NCBI GenBank assembly: GCA_021521415.1
Contig: JAIQDT010009180.1
Span: 29,879 to 93,878, forward strand
DNA from: Bidens hawaiensis
Taxonomy: Eukaryota; Streptophyta; Magnoliopsida; Asterales; Asteraceae
Length of the DNA stretch: 64,000 nucleotides
Direction of reading: 5' to 3'
Within the stretch, counting starts at the first letter, position 1. Each line of letters begins with the position of its first letter. The notes beneath the pieces were generated by a model. The model was not told the DNA's origin. It made no database searches and was given only the letters and a program-made list of their open reading frames with translations. Positions 47,082 through 59,264 of the stretch are shown here, piece by piece. The position numbers and the translations under genes were made by a program.

Positions 47082-48660
47082 TTAGGAAGTGTTGTTGACT
47101 TCAGATTCTACTGGAAACAAGTGAGGATATTTTTGTTTCATCTGGTCCTGTCTTTCCCAGGTGAAATCAGGACCTTGCCTTGAGTTCCAACGAACTTTGA
47201 CTAGCTTGATGCGATTTCGTCTAAGCTTCTGTATTTTTAAGTCCATGACTTCTACAGGCTCCTCGACGAATCGAAGCTTATTGTCAACTCGAATATCCTC
47301 AACAGGAACGATCAGTGATTCTTCGGATAAGCATTTCTTCAGATTTGATACATGGAACACATCGTGTATTCCGTTCAGCTCTGAAGGCAATTCGAGTCGA
47401 TATGCTACCAGACTAGTTTGATCGGTGATTTTGGAATTTTCGAAGCCAGAAATCGCACTTAGAGAATTAGGCATATAATTTTTCTTTCTTCAGTAACTCT
47501 AGAATTAATTTTAAGTGTTACTCATGCTCTTCCTAGGTTCGTGAATAAATAAGTATATCATCGATGAATACTATCATGAATTTATCCAAGTATAGTTTAT
47601 AAACTCTGTTCATTAGGTCCATAAATACAGCGAGTTCATTTGTTAGACCAAATGGCATGAACAGAAATTTATAATGGACATATCGAGTTCTAAAAGCAGT
47701 TTTATGAATATCTTTATCTGCAACACGCAATTGATGGTATCCGGATCACAAGTCAATTTTTGAGTAATAACTAGATCCTTGCAATTGGTCAAACAAATCA
47801 TTAATCCTCGGTAGTGGGTACCGGTTCTTTATGGTGAGTTTGTTCAGTTCTCGGTAGTTGATACACATTCTAAAAGAGCCGTCTTTCTTTTTCATGAATA
47901 AGACTGGAGCTCCCTAAGGTGAGAAACTTGGTCTTATGAATCCTCTATCTAATAATTCCTGAAGTTGATTGGATAGCTCCTACATTTACGACGGTGCTAA
48001 TCTGTACGAAGATCGAGTTATCCGAGCGGCATTTTGAACCAGATCGATTCTGAATTCAACCTGTCGTTGAGGAGGTAATCAGGGAAAATCTTCTGGGAAA
48101 ACTTCTGGAAAATCTCGGACTATAGGGATATCATCTATTTTCCGTTCTTTGGCTTTTGCATCAACTACATTAACGAGGAATTCCGGATATCCTTTGCATA
48201 GCATCTTACATGTTTTTGTGATATTGGGGAGTTTTAACTCGGGATTACATTGATCGCATTGGATGGCCAGGGATTCCCCATATTGGATTGGTAAACGAAC
48301 TAGCTTTTCTGAGCATATTATCTCAGCTCCATTCTTGGACAACCAATCCATTCCAACGACTATATCAAAACTGCCTAATTCGACGGGTAAAATATCGATA
48401 TTAAACTTAAGGTTAGCTAATACAATAGTACAGTTACGTACGAATTCGCTGGTTTCTGTTAACTTTCCATCAGCTAATTCGATAGAATATTTGGTATCTA
48501 ACTTAGTGGCTTCTTTTCCTAGTAGAGGTTCGAATTGTTTGGAAACGAAGCTTAAGTCAGTTCCAGTATCAAAAAGCACATAAGCATAGTGATTATTGAC
48601 AAGAAATGTACCGGTGACCACAGATGAATCCTTCCGGGCCTTTTTAGCGTTCATCTCGAA
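47082..48660 (-). pseudogene. pol: Protease, partial RT and integrase C-terminus/chromodomain of element C
   Basis: From high to low coordinates: an open frame 48,654-48,079 with protease active site LFDTGTD and [12 protein letters not shown] blocks with several stops ([24 protein letters not shown] near 47,560); then, near 47,440, RT thumb sequence (KCDFWLRKFQ) is joined straight to integrase C-terminal sequence. The open frame 47,474-47,082 then runs through FHVSNLKKCL to a chromodomain-like VKVRWNSRQGPDFTWE and a natural stop. RNase H and the whole integrase catalytic core are deleted. The chromodomain end is better preserved than in element A. Confidence 0.88.
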
Positions 48661-49068
48661 TGCCTTGCCCTTGGTGTTTTGACTTTTGAATTTAGGACAG
48701 TCTTTCCTGTAATGTCTTACAATACCGCATTCGAAACATCCCAGGTTTTGGTTTCCTGAACCGGATGGTATGATCTTGGCGTATTATTCGCGTATCACGT
48801 GACCAAACCGGTTGCACCGATTGCATCTCCAACAGTCACCAGTATGATTTTTCCCACACTTGTTGCACGAAGGCGTCTGACCAAAGCTTCCTCCGGTTCC
48901 TCTCGCATTAGTAGAAAACATCCGTCCAGCTCCAAAATTCTTCTTGTACTATCCTCCACGGTTTCCATTCCACTTTCGCTTATGTTCGCCGGGTTTCTGA
49001 TTCACATTATTGGATTTCGTTCGGGTTCTCGGGTGACCGTTTTCTTTCCGGTGTCTTTCAGTATCCCT
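48661..49068 (-). pseudogene. gag: Gag C-terminal part of element C with zinc knuckle
   Basis: Contains an intact CX2CX4HX4C knuckle (CFECGIVRHYRKDC, about 48,700-48,745) and a more distal cysteine/histidine-rich region (CGKNHTGDC near 48,850). Interrupted at 49,068 by the solo LTR. Across the insertion, minus the 5-bp duplication, the frame would be continuous with 51,170-51,928. Stops are present elsewhere. Confidence 0.8.
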
Positions 49069-51169
49069 GTAAATCCCGTTTCTCGTTTCCGGTTTCGGTT
49101 AATAAAATAATAATATTAGTGATTATGAGATGGGCTTGTGCTGGGTTAAATAAATATGGGCAATGAACTTGGGTTAATAAGGAAGGAAGAAAAACCACGG
49201 GCTTAAGCCCATGACCCCTGGTATAAATACCATAATTATCCATTAATTCCCTCATTCTCATCCATCACTATCCAAAACACACACTTAAGCTCCCCTTCTC
49301 TATTTCTCTCTCTAGCCGAAATAACCAAGAAAACCCGAGCATTGATCCGAGGTAATAACGTTATGATATTATATTGATCCTAAACCGCTAGATCTAGTCG
49401 CGAAACGACGAGGTGACACCCTCAATCGTTAAATTCATGAGATCCGGATGGAATCGGGTATAAACCGATAAAAAGACAAACATAGGGGTCACCCTAGCTC
49501 GGACCTGTATTGAATGGGATGAACAACGGTGAAAACGGTGGAAAAATGGGTGAGACCTCGCTTTTCCGGCGAGATCTCGGTTTTCCGGTGACGACAGCGC
49601 CGGAAAGACGGCGCCGGAAAACGGCGTACGAGGATAAGAGGTGTCAGAGAATGTTTCTGACATTCTTTGATTTAACCCTAATTCGTTACGGAAAACTAAC
49701 AAATTAGCTGCATTTGCTATGCTATTCGTTATGCCTATTCGTTAAGGAAGAATAACGAATGAGCAGCCATTCCTTATGCCCATTCGTTAAGGAAGAATAA
49801 CGAATGAGCAGCCATTCGCTATGCCAATTCGTTATAATAGATAAATACGAAGGAGCCTCCTTTGTTAACGAATTGAATAACGAATTAAGTTTGAAAGAAT
49901 GACAGAAAGGTCCCTGGACTTGGAAAGAATGGTTTAATTACATAGAAGCCCTTGGACTTTATTAATTGATGAAAGATACCTTGAAGGGTAAATGAGTTAG
50001 CAATAAAATATTATTAAAGAATTCTAATGAAAATTTTGTTAAGAACAGTTAATGAAAATATAATTTTTCCCCAGGTCAGCTTAACCCCAGCTAGTGGCTC
50101 TGCCCCTTGGACCCTGCTAGGGGCTGCCGCCCCTAAAACCCCGCTGTCAGGGGTGTTTCCCCTGACCCTCGTTCGTTGAGGGTTATAATAAAACTAGAAA
50201 CGTGATATGGGTAGTGTTAGTTAATTGATACGTGTAATTGTTATGCAGTTAGTCGCGCACAGCTAGAGAAAGGAATAACCATTAATGGTGAACGTAACCG
50301 CGTTCAGGTGTGTTTCTAGCACTACCTCCTTGTTATGTTTTCGAGGCTGTTTGCATACTCAATGTGAATGTTAATACATTTACCTTAAGTGGTAAGTGTA
50401 TGCTATAATGATTGATGTGATAGTATGTATGAATGTCATGAATGAATGGTTGTCGGTGCATGAACGATCTTCGGATATTGCACGTATCGACAGGGGAAGT
50501 AAAATGTAGTATGCCTTGTATGAACTAGGTATGTATGAAAGTACGAAATGAAATGAGTATGTACGAAAGTATGATTGATTATATAAAGAAAGGTATGTAT
50601 GGATATATGGAGAATGGAAGGTATGGTTAAATAGGGAACATACCCTAATAATATATGTGAATGTAGGGAACAGTCCCTAATAATATCTGTGAAGGTTATA
50701 GGGCGGAATTCTCTTTAAAACGTATATGTATGAATGAAAGTATGTATGTATGTAAGTATGAAAGACAGAATGAATGTGCGTATGTATGTAAAAGTATGTA
50801 AGGAAAGACGAAGGTATGTATCTTCAGATACGTATTTACGTAAGTATGTGAACGTGATGTATATTTCCTGATTAACTAGAACTCTCTCAGCGTACCTGAC
50901 TTTTAGTATGCATGCAGGTTAATAGACTGAGGCAGCTGGCTTGAGAGGGACACATGGCATGATTGAAGATGCTGGTATCTGAAGATTTGTCATGTTGTTT
51001 TGAATGTTATAATTTATGTTATGTTTTAAAAGACAAGTTATGGATGTTTGTAATGCATGGTTGACCTTTAATGATATTCCATGAAAGTTTTAATTCACTC
51101 TGATATTTAGAACTGTGTTTATGAGTAAATCCAAAGTCCAAAGTGAGGCACCGGGAACGGGGACGTACA
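49069..51169 (-). mobile_element. Family-B solo LTR, 2,101 bp
   Basis: Starts TG, ends CA, with perfect target duplication ATCCC (49,064-49,068 and 51,170-51,174), and no internal region. It is the only complete copy of family B here, and defines the full LTR length. It lies in the gag of element C, in the opposite orientation to the copies at 28,389 and 41,400. A solo LTR arises by recombination between the two LTRs of one element. Confidence 0.93.
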
Positions 51170-51928
51170 ATCCCCATGCGAATTGTGTCATTAGTCAAGG
51201 ATTTTGCCAACTCTCTGGCTGACTGGATGGTGGTTGGTTTGGATGAGGTGACCATTCCTTGGATCTTGGGAGCTAAGCCCCAGATATACCTATCTTTTCG
51301 TGCATATTCAGGCGTAATCAGCCGCGGTACCAGTCTCGCCAATGCATTGAATCAGGAGGTATATCCTCCGATGTCGGCACCTTCCATCTTCAACTGCCAT
51401 ATATCATATTCGATTTTCTGGAGTTCGTTTCGAGGAACGTATTCGTTCAGTAACATCTCTTTTATTCTTCCCAAGTTAGATGGTAAGCGGCATCTTCTCC
51501 TAAATTTTGGATTATGGAGTTCCACTACTCGAGTGCCTCATCACAGAATGAACATACCCCATATTTTATTCTTTCAAGAGGGGTGCAATCACTGATTTTC
51601 ATGACGGATTCCATCTTCTCGATCCATCGAATAATTTCCAATGGTCCTTCGGCTCCGGTAAATTCTTTCGGCCACAACCTTGGAAAGTTTTGTATGAGCA
51701 CCCGTGTACTGTGTTACCTGAGGGATTTTCGTTTAGAGTTTTGGTTCTAAGAGTCTCTCCGGTTTCATTAATAGTGGCATTTCGGGTGGTTTGACTTGGA
51801 TTTCAGCTAGCCTCTCGTTGATCGTGTGTCGTGTTCACATGTTGGGCGATTAATTGAGATAACTCCACTTGAGAAGATGGTAATCCGGATGCTTGATTGG
51901 TAGTAGTTCGTCTTGTTTTAGGCGCCAT
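51170..51928 (-). pseudogene. gag: Gag N-terminal part of element C
   Basis: ATG at 51,928, followed by MAPKTRRTTTNQASG, then a gag domain spread over more than one frame (EGPLEIIRWIEKMESVM, DEALEWWNS near 51,450, RYIWGLAPKIQGM near 51,270). Stops and frame changes disable it. The MAP(K/R) start resembles that of element A gag. Confidence 0.85.
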
Positions 51929-52027
51929 GATTTCTTTTAGAAAAAGAATATAATTTGTTAGTTTTGGAAAAACGTTTTCTTAACTTAAGAGATTAGTATA
52001 ACATAATTCATAATCTAACAAGCATAC

Positions 52028-52047
52028 GGGGGGGGGGGGGGGGGGGG
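52028..52047. repeat. Poly-G tract
   Basis: About 20 consecutive G residues in the leader of element C. Confidence 0.8.
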
Positions 52048-52212
52048 AGGGTTGTTCTATTGCTACCAAAATATGATTATACAAAATTAGGTGTAATACA
52101 TACTACACTTATAGTCATCACCCACCATAGCTACAAGTACCCAAAAGACAACAAGTTCAAAGTTAGTTACATAACATCCTAATCAACTACAAATACTACT
52201 TGTAAGCCCAAT

Positions 52213-52424
52213 CTAATGTAGGCCCATCAAGTAGTGCACACAAGGTCCAATCACTTCATTCTTGGACTCCAAGCCTCCAACCCTCACCTCGGTGTCCACC
52301 CCACGGTTCTCGATGGAAAACACGTAATGACACAATGCGTTGTATGATTGATCGTCACCGCCTTGCTTGTGTTCAACCGCCAGAACATGGTTCGCGAGAT
52401 CATGGATGATGATCTCGTAAGCCG
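52213..52424 (-). pseudogene. Second half of the extra ORF of element C
   Basis: Open frame with IHDLANHVLAVEHKQ and CHYVFSIENRG, ending at a stop. Removing element D and one copy of the AGCCG duplication puts it in frame with 56,647-56,949. It occupies the same place (between primer site and gag) as the extra ORF of element A; sequence resemblance is weak at best (LA..xL...H spacing). No transmembrane segment is seen in this frame. Confidence 0.6.
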
Positions 52425-52969
52425 TGTTGGACATTATATTTTAGACCGACACATCGAATCGTTACTCTTTTATAATAAGAAATTAAGGAAAGACAACAAG
52501 ATATTTTAATGAGTAATTGATGCATTTCGGGTGAAATATTATAATATATTGGTCTTATTCAAGTGGCGGTGGAGTGAAGACCAAGGCACAAGACTAGTAT
52601 AAATAGATGATTTAGGTAATTTGTTTAGGTTATGTGTGCATTGTGAGATATTTTGTATTGAGAGTTTGCCCCCGGGGAAGAGCTCTCCAGGGTGGCCATT
52701 CCTTTTTGATTATGTATGTATGGATGTATGTATGAGGGTTCTTGATGAGAATCATTCGGTTAATGAAAATCATAATTCTACATCTATCTTTTGTGTTTTT
52801 ATTGCAATTGTTCATCCTATTATTGATTGTTAATCAAATCGAACTCTCCACATCCATCCATTATTATCATTCAAGAGTGAATACGAGTGCGATTCGATCC
52901 TAACCCGGATCCGAGCTCCACCGTTAATACCGACTATTCACGCTTTCGTACCGAGGCTCGGTTCGATCA
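52425..52969 (+). repeat. Left (5') LTR of element D (545 bp)
   Basis: TGTTGGACATT...GATCA. TATA box TATAAATA at 52,598-52,605, which is the likely promoter for the element's transcript. Confidence 0.92.
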
Positions 52970-52971
52970 AT

Positions 52972-52983
52972 TGGTATCAGAGC
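52972..52983 (+). other. Primer binding site of element D
   Basis: TGGTATCAGAGC, a perfect initiator tRNA-Met complement, two bases after the LTR. Confidence 0.95.
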
Positions 52984-55900
52984 AGGGTTACCGAATCATT
53001 CAGCCTAACCGCTGAACTAGATTCAATTCGCTCTTGAATCCGCCTATGAACGTTAAACTTGAAGTTCGTTGAAGTTTTTGTGGGTTTTTGCATGGATTTC
53101 GATGAACTTTGATGATTGAAGGATAATATATGTGGATTGATGTTTGGGTTGTTGATTAGTTCGGAGATTCAACGTTAGTTTCATGTTTATATGTTCAGTT
53201 TCTTCCAGATCTACAGTTTTCGGTTCGTTTTTGGTCGAACCCACTTATATTTGATGTTCTAGATTCGATTATTTGATGAAATTAATGATAGGTTGGTGTT
53301 AGAATGATGATTTCGTGATGATATAGACTGATTTCTATGATTAATTTATTGTATCAAGTGTTCAATTTCAGATCTAAGATTTTAGGGTTCATATGTTCAA
53401 AATTTGGGGAAAATCATAATCGATGTTGCTTAGTTAAAATTTGTGACAGATTCTGGTTCATATGATGATGGTGGTATGTTGGGAACTAATTTGGATGGTT
53501 AATTTCATGATTTGGAAGATTTGTTTTGCATTCAACACGAGTAGTGGCTGGAATATGTGTTCGGTATTGTCAATTATTGCTGCTGCTAAGTGTTCTCGAA
53601 CAAATGATGTATGTTTAAGTGTTTAAGCAATTGATGATCAGATATATGTTTGAGGAGATGTTGCTGGATTATGGTTATGTCACGAACAGATGCTAGAGGA
53701 GCACTATAGTAAATACAGCAGTGGTACTAGTGTTTATGCTAAATGAATCAGCTGCGGTTGATTTTGTTTTTTCTTCACGAGCAGACACGAAGGTGGTTGT
53801 TGCTGAAGGTTTTAACGAGTTATTCACTAGTTGTTGCTGATGGGAGCTTTGAATAGTTAGAAGATGCTTATTTGTTTATGAGCAGTTTCTGAGTTCATTC
53901 ACGAGAGCATTTTAAACATGTTTGCTGTGTTTTTATAAAGATTATACACGATTAAAGATGCTTCTAATACAGTTCTCAGTCAAGTGCTGATTTATTGTGG
54001 AAAATGGCAGTGTGGTATTACATTTGTTGATGCAAGGGCTGAATGGTAATTATCATTTCTGATACTAGTGTTTTTCTCAAGAATGCAAGCTGTAAACACA
54101 GTTTATGCAGGGTTATATTCGTTAATTTGCTGCCGATTCTGCTCTTGAACAGTCGATGTTGCTACTGATATGCGCGTTTCAGATCATGTGTTCGAGATTG
54201 GTTAAGTATATTTTTTTTGTTGTTTTGTGTTGATAAAACAATACTGCCTGTTAAAGGTCATTAAAGGACAGTTAGAGCTACTGCAGATTGAGTACTACTA
54301 CAGGGGTATTATGGTAATATGCTGATTCAACAAAGAGAAGTCAGCAATTTTAGTTGTGGTACAAGTTTGTCAACATAATGTACAAGTGACTGATGTGTGG
54401 CCGACCAGATTTTTCCTGCTTCCGATATGTTTTTAGTGTTCGAGCAGATTAGGACTGTTGCTGCAACAAAGTTTTATAAGGTCAATTTAGTAATTATGCT
54501 GCTGATAGAAAGTTGAGAACAGTTTGCTGATAAAATTATTTTAGGACGGGTACAATCCGATTTGCAGATCAAGAACTTTTGGTTGCTGTAGATATAATTT
54601 TGTTCTCGAGTAGATGAAAGAATGTGTATTTGCTACTGATATGTGCTCGAACGTTTGTTGAAATAGTTATTGTTCACGAAAAGATGAAAGAGTATATATG
54701 GCAGTTGATTAAGTGTTCGATCAAGGTGGCTGGTATGGAATGAGTTGAATCGCTGAGTTTATCTCAGTTTGCTGATATAATCTTATTCAAAATTTAAACG
54801 TTGTTTTGTTGCTGATTTGCTGTCAAAACGGGTCAAAATGTGCTGAATATTGCTGATTCTTTGCTGTTTTTGCTAATATACGAGCTGAACGTGCTGATTT
54901 TGCTGCTGAAACGAGCTAAAAATGCTCTGAAAATTGTTGGAACGAACGAAAACGTGCTGAAAATTGCCGAAACGAACGAAAACGTGCTGAAACCCACTGT
55001 TTAAGTGCTAAAACGAGCTGTTTTGGGGCTGAAATTGCTGTTAACGAGCTGAATTTGTTTTTTAAAACATGCTGAATTTATGCGAGCTGATATATTGTTG
55101 ATGAAATTTGATTTACATGAGCGGTTATAGAATGAACAAAGAGCCTAATTCTCGAACAGTACGCAGCTGCAGCCTGGGCAAAATGGTAAATTTGCTGCTG
55201 ATTCATGTCTTTAAAGTATGCAAGTGTTTGAAAGTTCCGAGTACAAAAGTGTTGTTCCGAGCATATCATGATAATTCTCGAGCATACCTTTTGTCTCGAG
55301 CATGTCTTGTGATGTTTTTTTTAAAGAAAAATGTTAAGGCATATTCACGAGCACGTCCTTGCTCGAGATAATGTCCTTTGCTCGAGAGAATGTCCTTTGT
55401 TGACTCTTTGACCGTGTGCTCTTAATGAAAAATGTTTCCCCAAGTATGAGTTACCGTTTGGAAGAGAATTTTCTGGTCAACTCACTTGTTGACTGTGTCG
55501 GGTCAACGAGGGGCATTTTGGTCATTTTGAAGACTTTTTGAGCAAAAATTGGGCAAAAATCAATAAAATTTCACAACTTCAACAAGGTGCTTACAAGAAC
55601 AAGATGGTTGATTTATCTGGATCATTTCAAGTGTTGACCATGTCAGATGTCAACTTTCAACCACAAAAGGTATTTTATTTAGTTTGTTTATTTCGAATTT
55701 TATCAACAATTCTTGATAGGGAGGTCAAGATTGTTTGAATTGAAGATGTTCACCCGCACTTGATTTAAAGACACATTCGTTTATGACATTACAATGAAAC
55801 TGGGGGAGAAACATTATATGGAATTTCATTGCAAATTTTGGTCGAATCAAGTGAAAGACTCATTTTAAGGAAAATTTTGAGTTTATTTCCTTTTGCGATT

Positions 55901-56088
55901 TCGAATTAACTCATAGTTGATCATTGAAGTTTGAATCCTCGATCTTATACCTATACAACTATATTCAAAAGAGATAAAGAGAAGTTGATTTGAAATGAAA
56001 AATGCGAAACGCTTATTGTGAGGGGGAGAATTTTTATGAAAGGCATCGGGTTATGAGGTGATCGTAAAAGTGATTCGATGGCATCGGT
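52984..56088 (+). other. Internal noncoding region of element D
   Basis: No gag or pol sequence in any frame. The middle (about 53,500-55,400) is rich in TGCTG/GCTGA motifs. A cluster at 54,770-55,080 repeats 'cgaacgaaaacgtgctga' and relatives, and CTCGAG-type motifs with 'ataatgtcctttgctcgag' repeats lie at 55,275-55,400. The last 350 bp look different and may be remains of an ancestral 3' internal region. Confidence 0.75.
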
Positions 56089-56099
56089 CAAAGGGGGGA
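56089..56099 (+). other. Polypurine tract of element D
   Basis: AAAGGGGGGA-type run directly before the right LTR. Confidence 0.85.
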
Positions 56100-56100
56100 T

Positions 56101-56646
56101 TGTTGGATATTATATTTTAGACCGACGCACCGAATCGTTACTCGTTTATAATAAGAAATTAAGGAAAGACAACAAGATATCATAACGAGTAATTGAAGCA
56201 TTTCGGGTGAAATATTATATTATATTGGTCTTATCCAAGCGGCGCTGGAGTGAAGACCAAGGCACAAGACTAGCATAAATAGATGTTTTAGGTCATTTGT
56301 TTAGGTTATGTGTGCATTGTGAGATATTTTGTATTGAGAGTTTGCCCCTGGGGAAGAGCTCTCCCCGGGTGGCCGTTCCTTTAGGATTATGTATGTATGG
56401 ATGTATGTATGAGGATTCTTGATGAGAATCATTCGGTTAATGAAAATCATACTTCTATATCTATCTTTTGTATTTTGATTACAATTGTTCATCCTATTAT
56501 TGATTGTTAATCAAATCGAACTCTCCACATCCGTCCATTATTATCATTCAAGAGTGAATACGAGTGCGATTCGATCCTAACTCGGATCTGAGCTCCACCG
56601 TTAATACCGATTATTCACGCTTCCACACCGGGGCTCGGTTCTGTCA
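56101..56646 (+). repeat. Right (3') LTR of element D (546 bp)
   Basis: Collinear with the left LTR. The TATA equivalent reads CATAAATA near 56,274, one base different from the left. Confidence 0.92.
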
Positions 56647-56949
56647 AGCCGCAACACTCCCTTCGAGGGAGGTAATGTGATCACTGTCTTAGGGTCCTTG
56701 CACGACCACCGGCTCCTATGAGGGAGGCGGTAATGGTGGTGGGGACTCAGTCAAGGGTGGAACCACAAAATAGGTGTTTGCTTCACGGTTAGCTCGGGTT
56801 CGCCTTCGAAAGTACACCCTAAGGGGTGTAGTCCTCAAACTCGAACCTGGATAACCCAAAGCAACCACGGGTCGAAACTCGATTGGGGATGCTGGTGCCC
56901 CGTCATCACAGGTCTTTGAGTCAGTCACAATAACATGAGGTGGCGCCAT
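56647..56949 (-). pseudogene. First half of the extra ORF of element C
   Basis: Start codon at 56,949 (MAPPHVIVTDSKTCDDG), then Arg- and Pro-rich sequence ending in PPPLPPPS. Two in-frame stops follow (near 56,717 and 56,690) before the element D junction. Located between the primer site and gag of element C. No family recognised. Confidence 0.55.
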
Positions 56950-57094
56950 CTGAAAAACATATTAAGCCAAGTTAGTAATAAATACTTAATAATATATTCT
57001 TACCTTTCAGCTTCGTGAGACGGGAAAAGAGCATGTGTTTGAATATACGGTTATAGTTTAGAAAATCTTATATTTTCTTATTCTCTATAACTAT

Positions 57095-57108
57095 TGGCTC
57101 TGATACCA
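57095..57108 (-). other. Primer binding site of element C
   Basis: Minus strand TGGTATCAGAGCCA, perfect tRNA-Met complement, 5 bases from the LTR start, identical in layout to element A. Confidence 0.95.
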
Positions 57109-58527
57109 AATTCTGTCAGGCGCCGAAAATCTTAATTAAGATTGTGGAAGACTTTAAGTTGAGTCGTTTGGGTCGTGACATATGCCGATAGCCAACAATA
57201 ATAGAACAAGAATATTAGTGTAATAAAAGATTAACTTTTATTTAATAAATATTCATTACAATATCAGAGTTATACACATGCTACCACACGGTTTATTAAA
57301 ATCCTAGTTTCATTATTATTCAAACACACAAACCGCTCTCTTCTCCTCGTCTCCTAGAAACCATCATTTACCTGAAAAGCATATTAAAAATAAACGTCAA
57401 CACGAATGTTGGTGAACTCTCTTTATTGAAAATAACACACACACACAGACACATACACACACACATATATATAAATATATATATATACATATATATTATA
57501 ATATTATGAAATTAATGCAATCGAAACTTCCATATAATTCATCATGAAAATCATAATAAACGACATTATACCAATATATCAAGTAACACAATAACATAAA
57601 CAAATTCATATCAATTATTTCCATACCGTGGTTCAACGACCATTCTTTCATCTTAATACATTACCATATGCAACGGCGGTGGCATTTCCTACCGTTCTTT
57701 TAACATGGTAATTATATCTTTCAATAATTCTCAACAATCTAAATTACCATAAAAACGAAGCATTTTACCTTTTAAACAAATCGTACTTTTGTAGACTAGC
57801 AAGGAATGCAACTAGTGTATGACTATCACAATTGATAACTTGATACATACCATACTCAAAATATTCCCATTTTTAACCCAACGCGATTGAAAATGTGGGG
57901 CGTCACCCCGTTAGATCTACCAATATTTATGTGCCCTAATTAATTCGGTTAGCTGTTATTTATCCAATTGTTGACTCATCCCACTTTTTAAACGGTTTGT
58001 AAAATAAAATGCTTTATAAAAAACTTCAATCATAAAAATCGATAAAGAATATGCTTTTCCCCAAAACATAATAAAAACATTTTGAAAATGACTGGTCGAT
58101 AGAGAAACTCAATGTAGAAACTTTTCGTTCCAAAAATCTCGTGTCCTATTTTAGTACACCTTTTGTTAATAAAACTTGGTTTTAGTTTATAAAAATCTTT
58201 TAAGGTTTAGTCCTAATCTAATGTCCACTCAAGCAAGTAATTTCCTATAAAGCTAACGAATAAATAAAGTTCGGTTTTCGTTAACTATTGTTTTAATAAC
58301 TAAATAAACTAATAAACAAATAAAATAATATATATAAATAATAATAAAATATTAAATTTTCAGTTGCTGGAAAGTTTTAAGAAAATATTAATTCCTTATT
58401 TTTTAATTAATCTTGTCGGTTTTGTCGGTTTTGAGTTTGAAAGCAAACCATTCGACTTTTTGTATAAAATGTAACTTTTAAATTTTGAAAAACATTTGTT
58501 ACATATATATTAGTCAAGTTTTATAAG

Positions 58528-59055
58528 ACTACCCCATTGGTATGCTTATGTTCGGTCGGTCAATAAATATGTGATTTAAAGAAAATGGAAACCTTTTTAA
58601 AAGGCCCAAACAAGTTGGTGAACCGACTGAAGTCGGTTGGACACCTGGACACCAAACCAACAAAACAATTTATCCACTTAAATATAAATTACTTTAGGCA
58701 CATGCATAATATGGTTATTATATTTATTTAAATAAAACTTACCAAATAAAAATATAATTCTATTTTATTCAAGAAGATATAATTAAAATGCTAAAATTCA
58801 TTAAAATTAAAATAAAAAATATCCACTTATAGAGTAGATAATTTTTTTCTTAAGTAGGTTTTTTCTATAAAATAAAAGTTTTTTTTAATACAATAAAAAC
58901 TAACATAATATATATTTTATTTAATAAACAAATAGTTTGGTTGGGTCATGAGTGGGAGTGAAAATTTAAGTTTTGTTAGGTTGTATAGATGAAAGAGAGA
59001 GAAATTAGTTTTATAATAAAAAGTTAGGTTTAGTTTGTTTGTGAATGGGAGTAGT
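58528..59055. mobile_element. MITE-like insertion in the 5' LTR of element C
   Basis: Absent from the partner LTR. Ends are inverted: ACTACCCCATT at the left, AATGGGAGTAGT at the right. No coding region. A target duplication is unclear, so the superfamily is not assigned. Confidence 0.65.
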
Positions 59056-59264
59056 CAAAGTTACTTTTTAAAAATATATTATTTTTATTTTTGTTAATAT
59101 TTTCTCAAAATAACAACTTTTTAGGTTTAGTTTGTTTGTGAATGGGAGTAGTTTTATAATAAAAAGTTAGGTTTAGTTTGTTTGTGAATGGGAGTAGTCA
59201 AAGTTACTTTTTAAAAATATATTATTTTTATTTTTGTTAATATTTTCTCAAAATAACAACTTTT
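59010..59264. repeat. Tandem duplication, 142-bp period
   Basis: The end of the MITE-like insertion plus ~65 bp of adjoining LTR (from 'ttttataataaaaagttag' to 'aataacaactttt') occurs at 59,010-59,122 and again at 59,152-59,264, nearly identical. It therefore arose after the insertion. Confidence 0.85.

Larger units (their letters stand above)
52425..56646 (+). mobile_element. Element D: noncoding LTR retrotransposon, 4,222 bp
   Basis: Flanked by target duplication AGCCG (52,420-52,424 and 56,647-56,651). Left LTR 52,425-52,969, primer site 52,972-52,983, internal region without gag or pol, polypurine tract 56,089-56,099, right LTR 56,101-56,646. LTRs differ at roughly 35 positions plus small indels (about 93-94% identical by eye), so it is much older than element A. 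With cis signals but no proteins it fits a large retrotransposon derivative (LARD) type that uses another element's machinery. Confidence 0.93.

Noticed and set aside
51143..51595. 150-aa plus-strand frame
   Set aside because: It is the antisense shadow of the gag remnant of element C.
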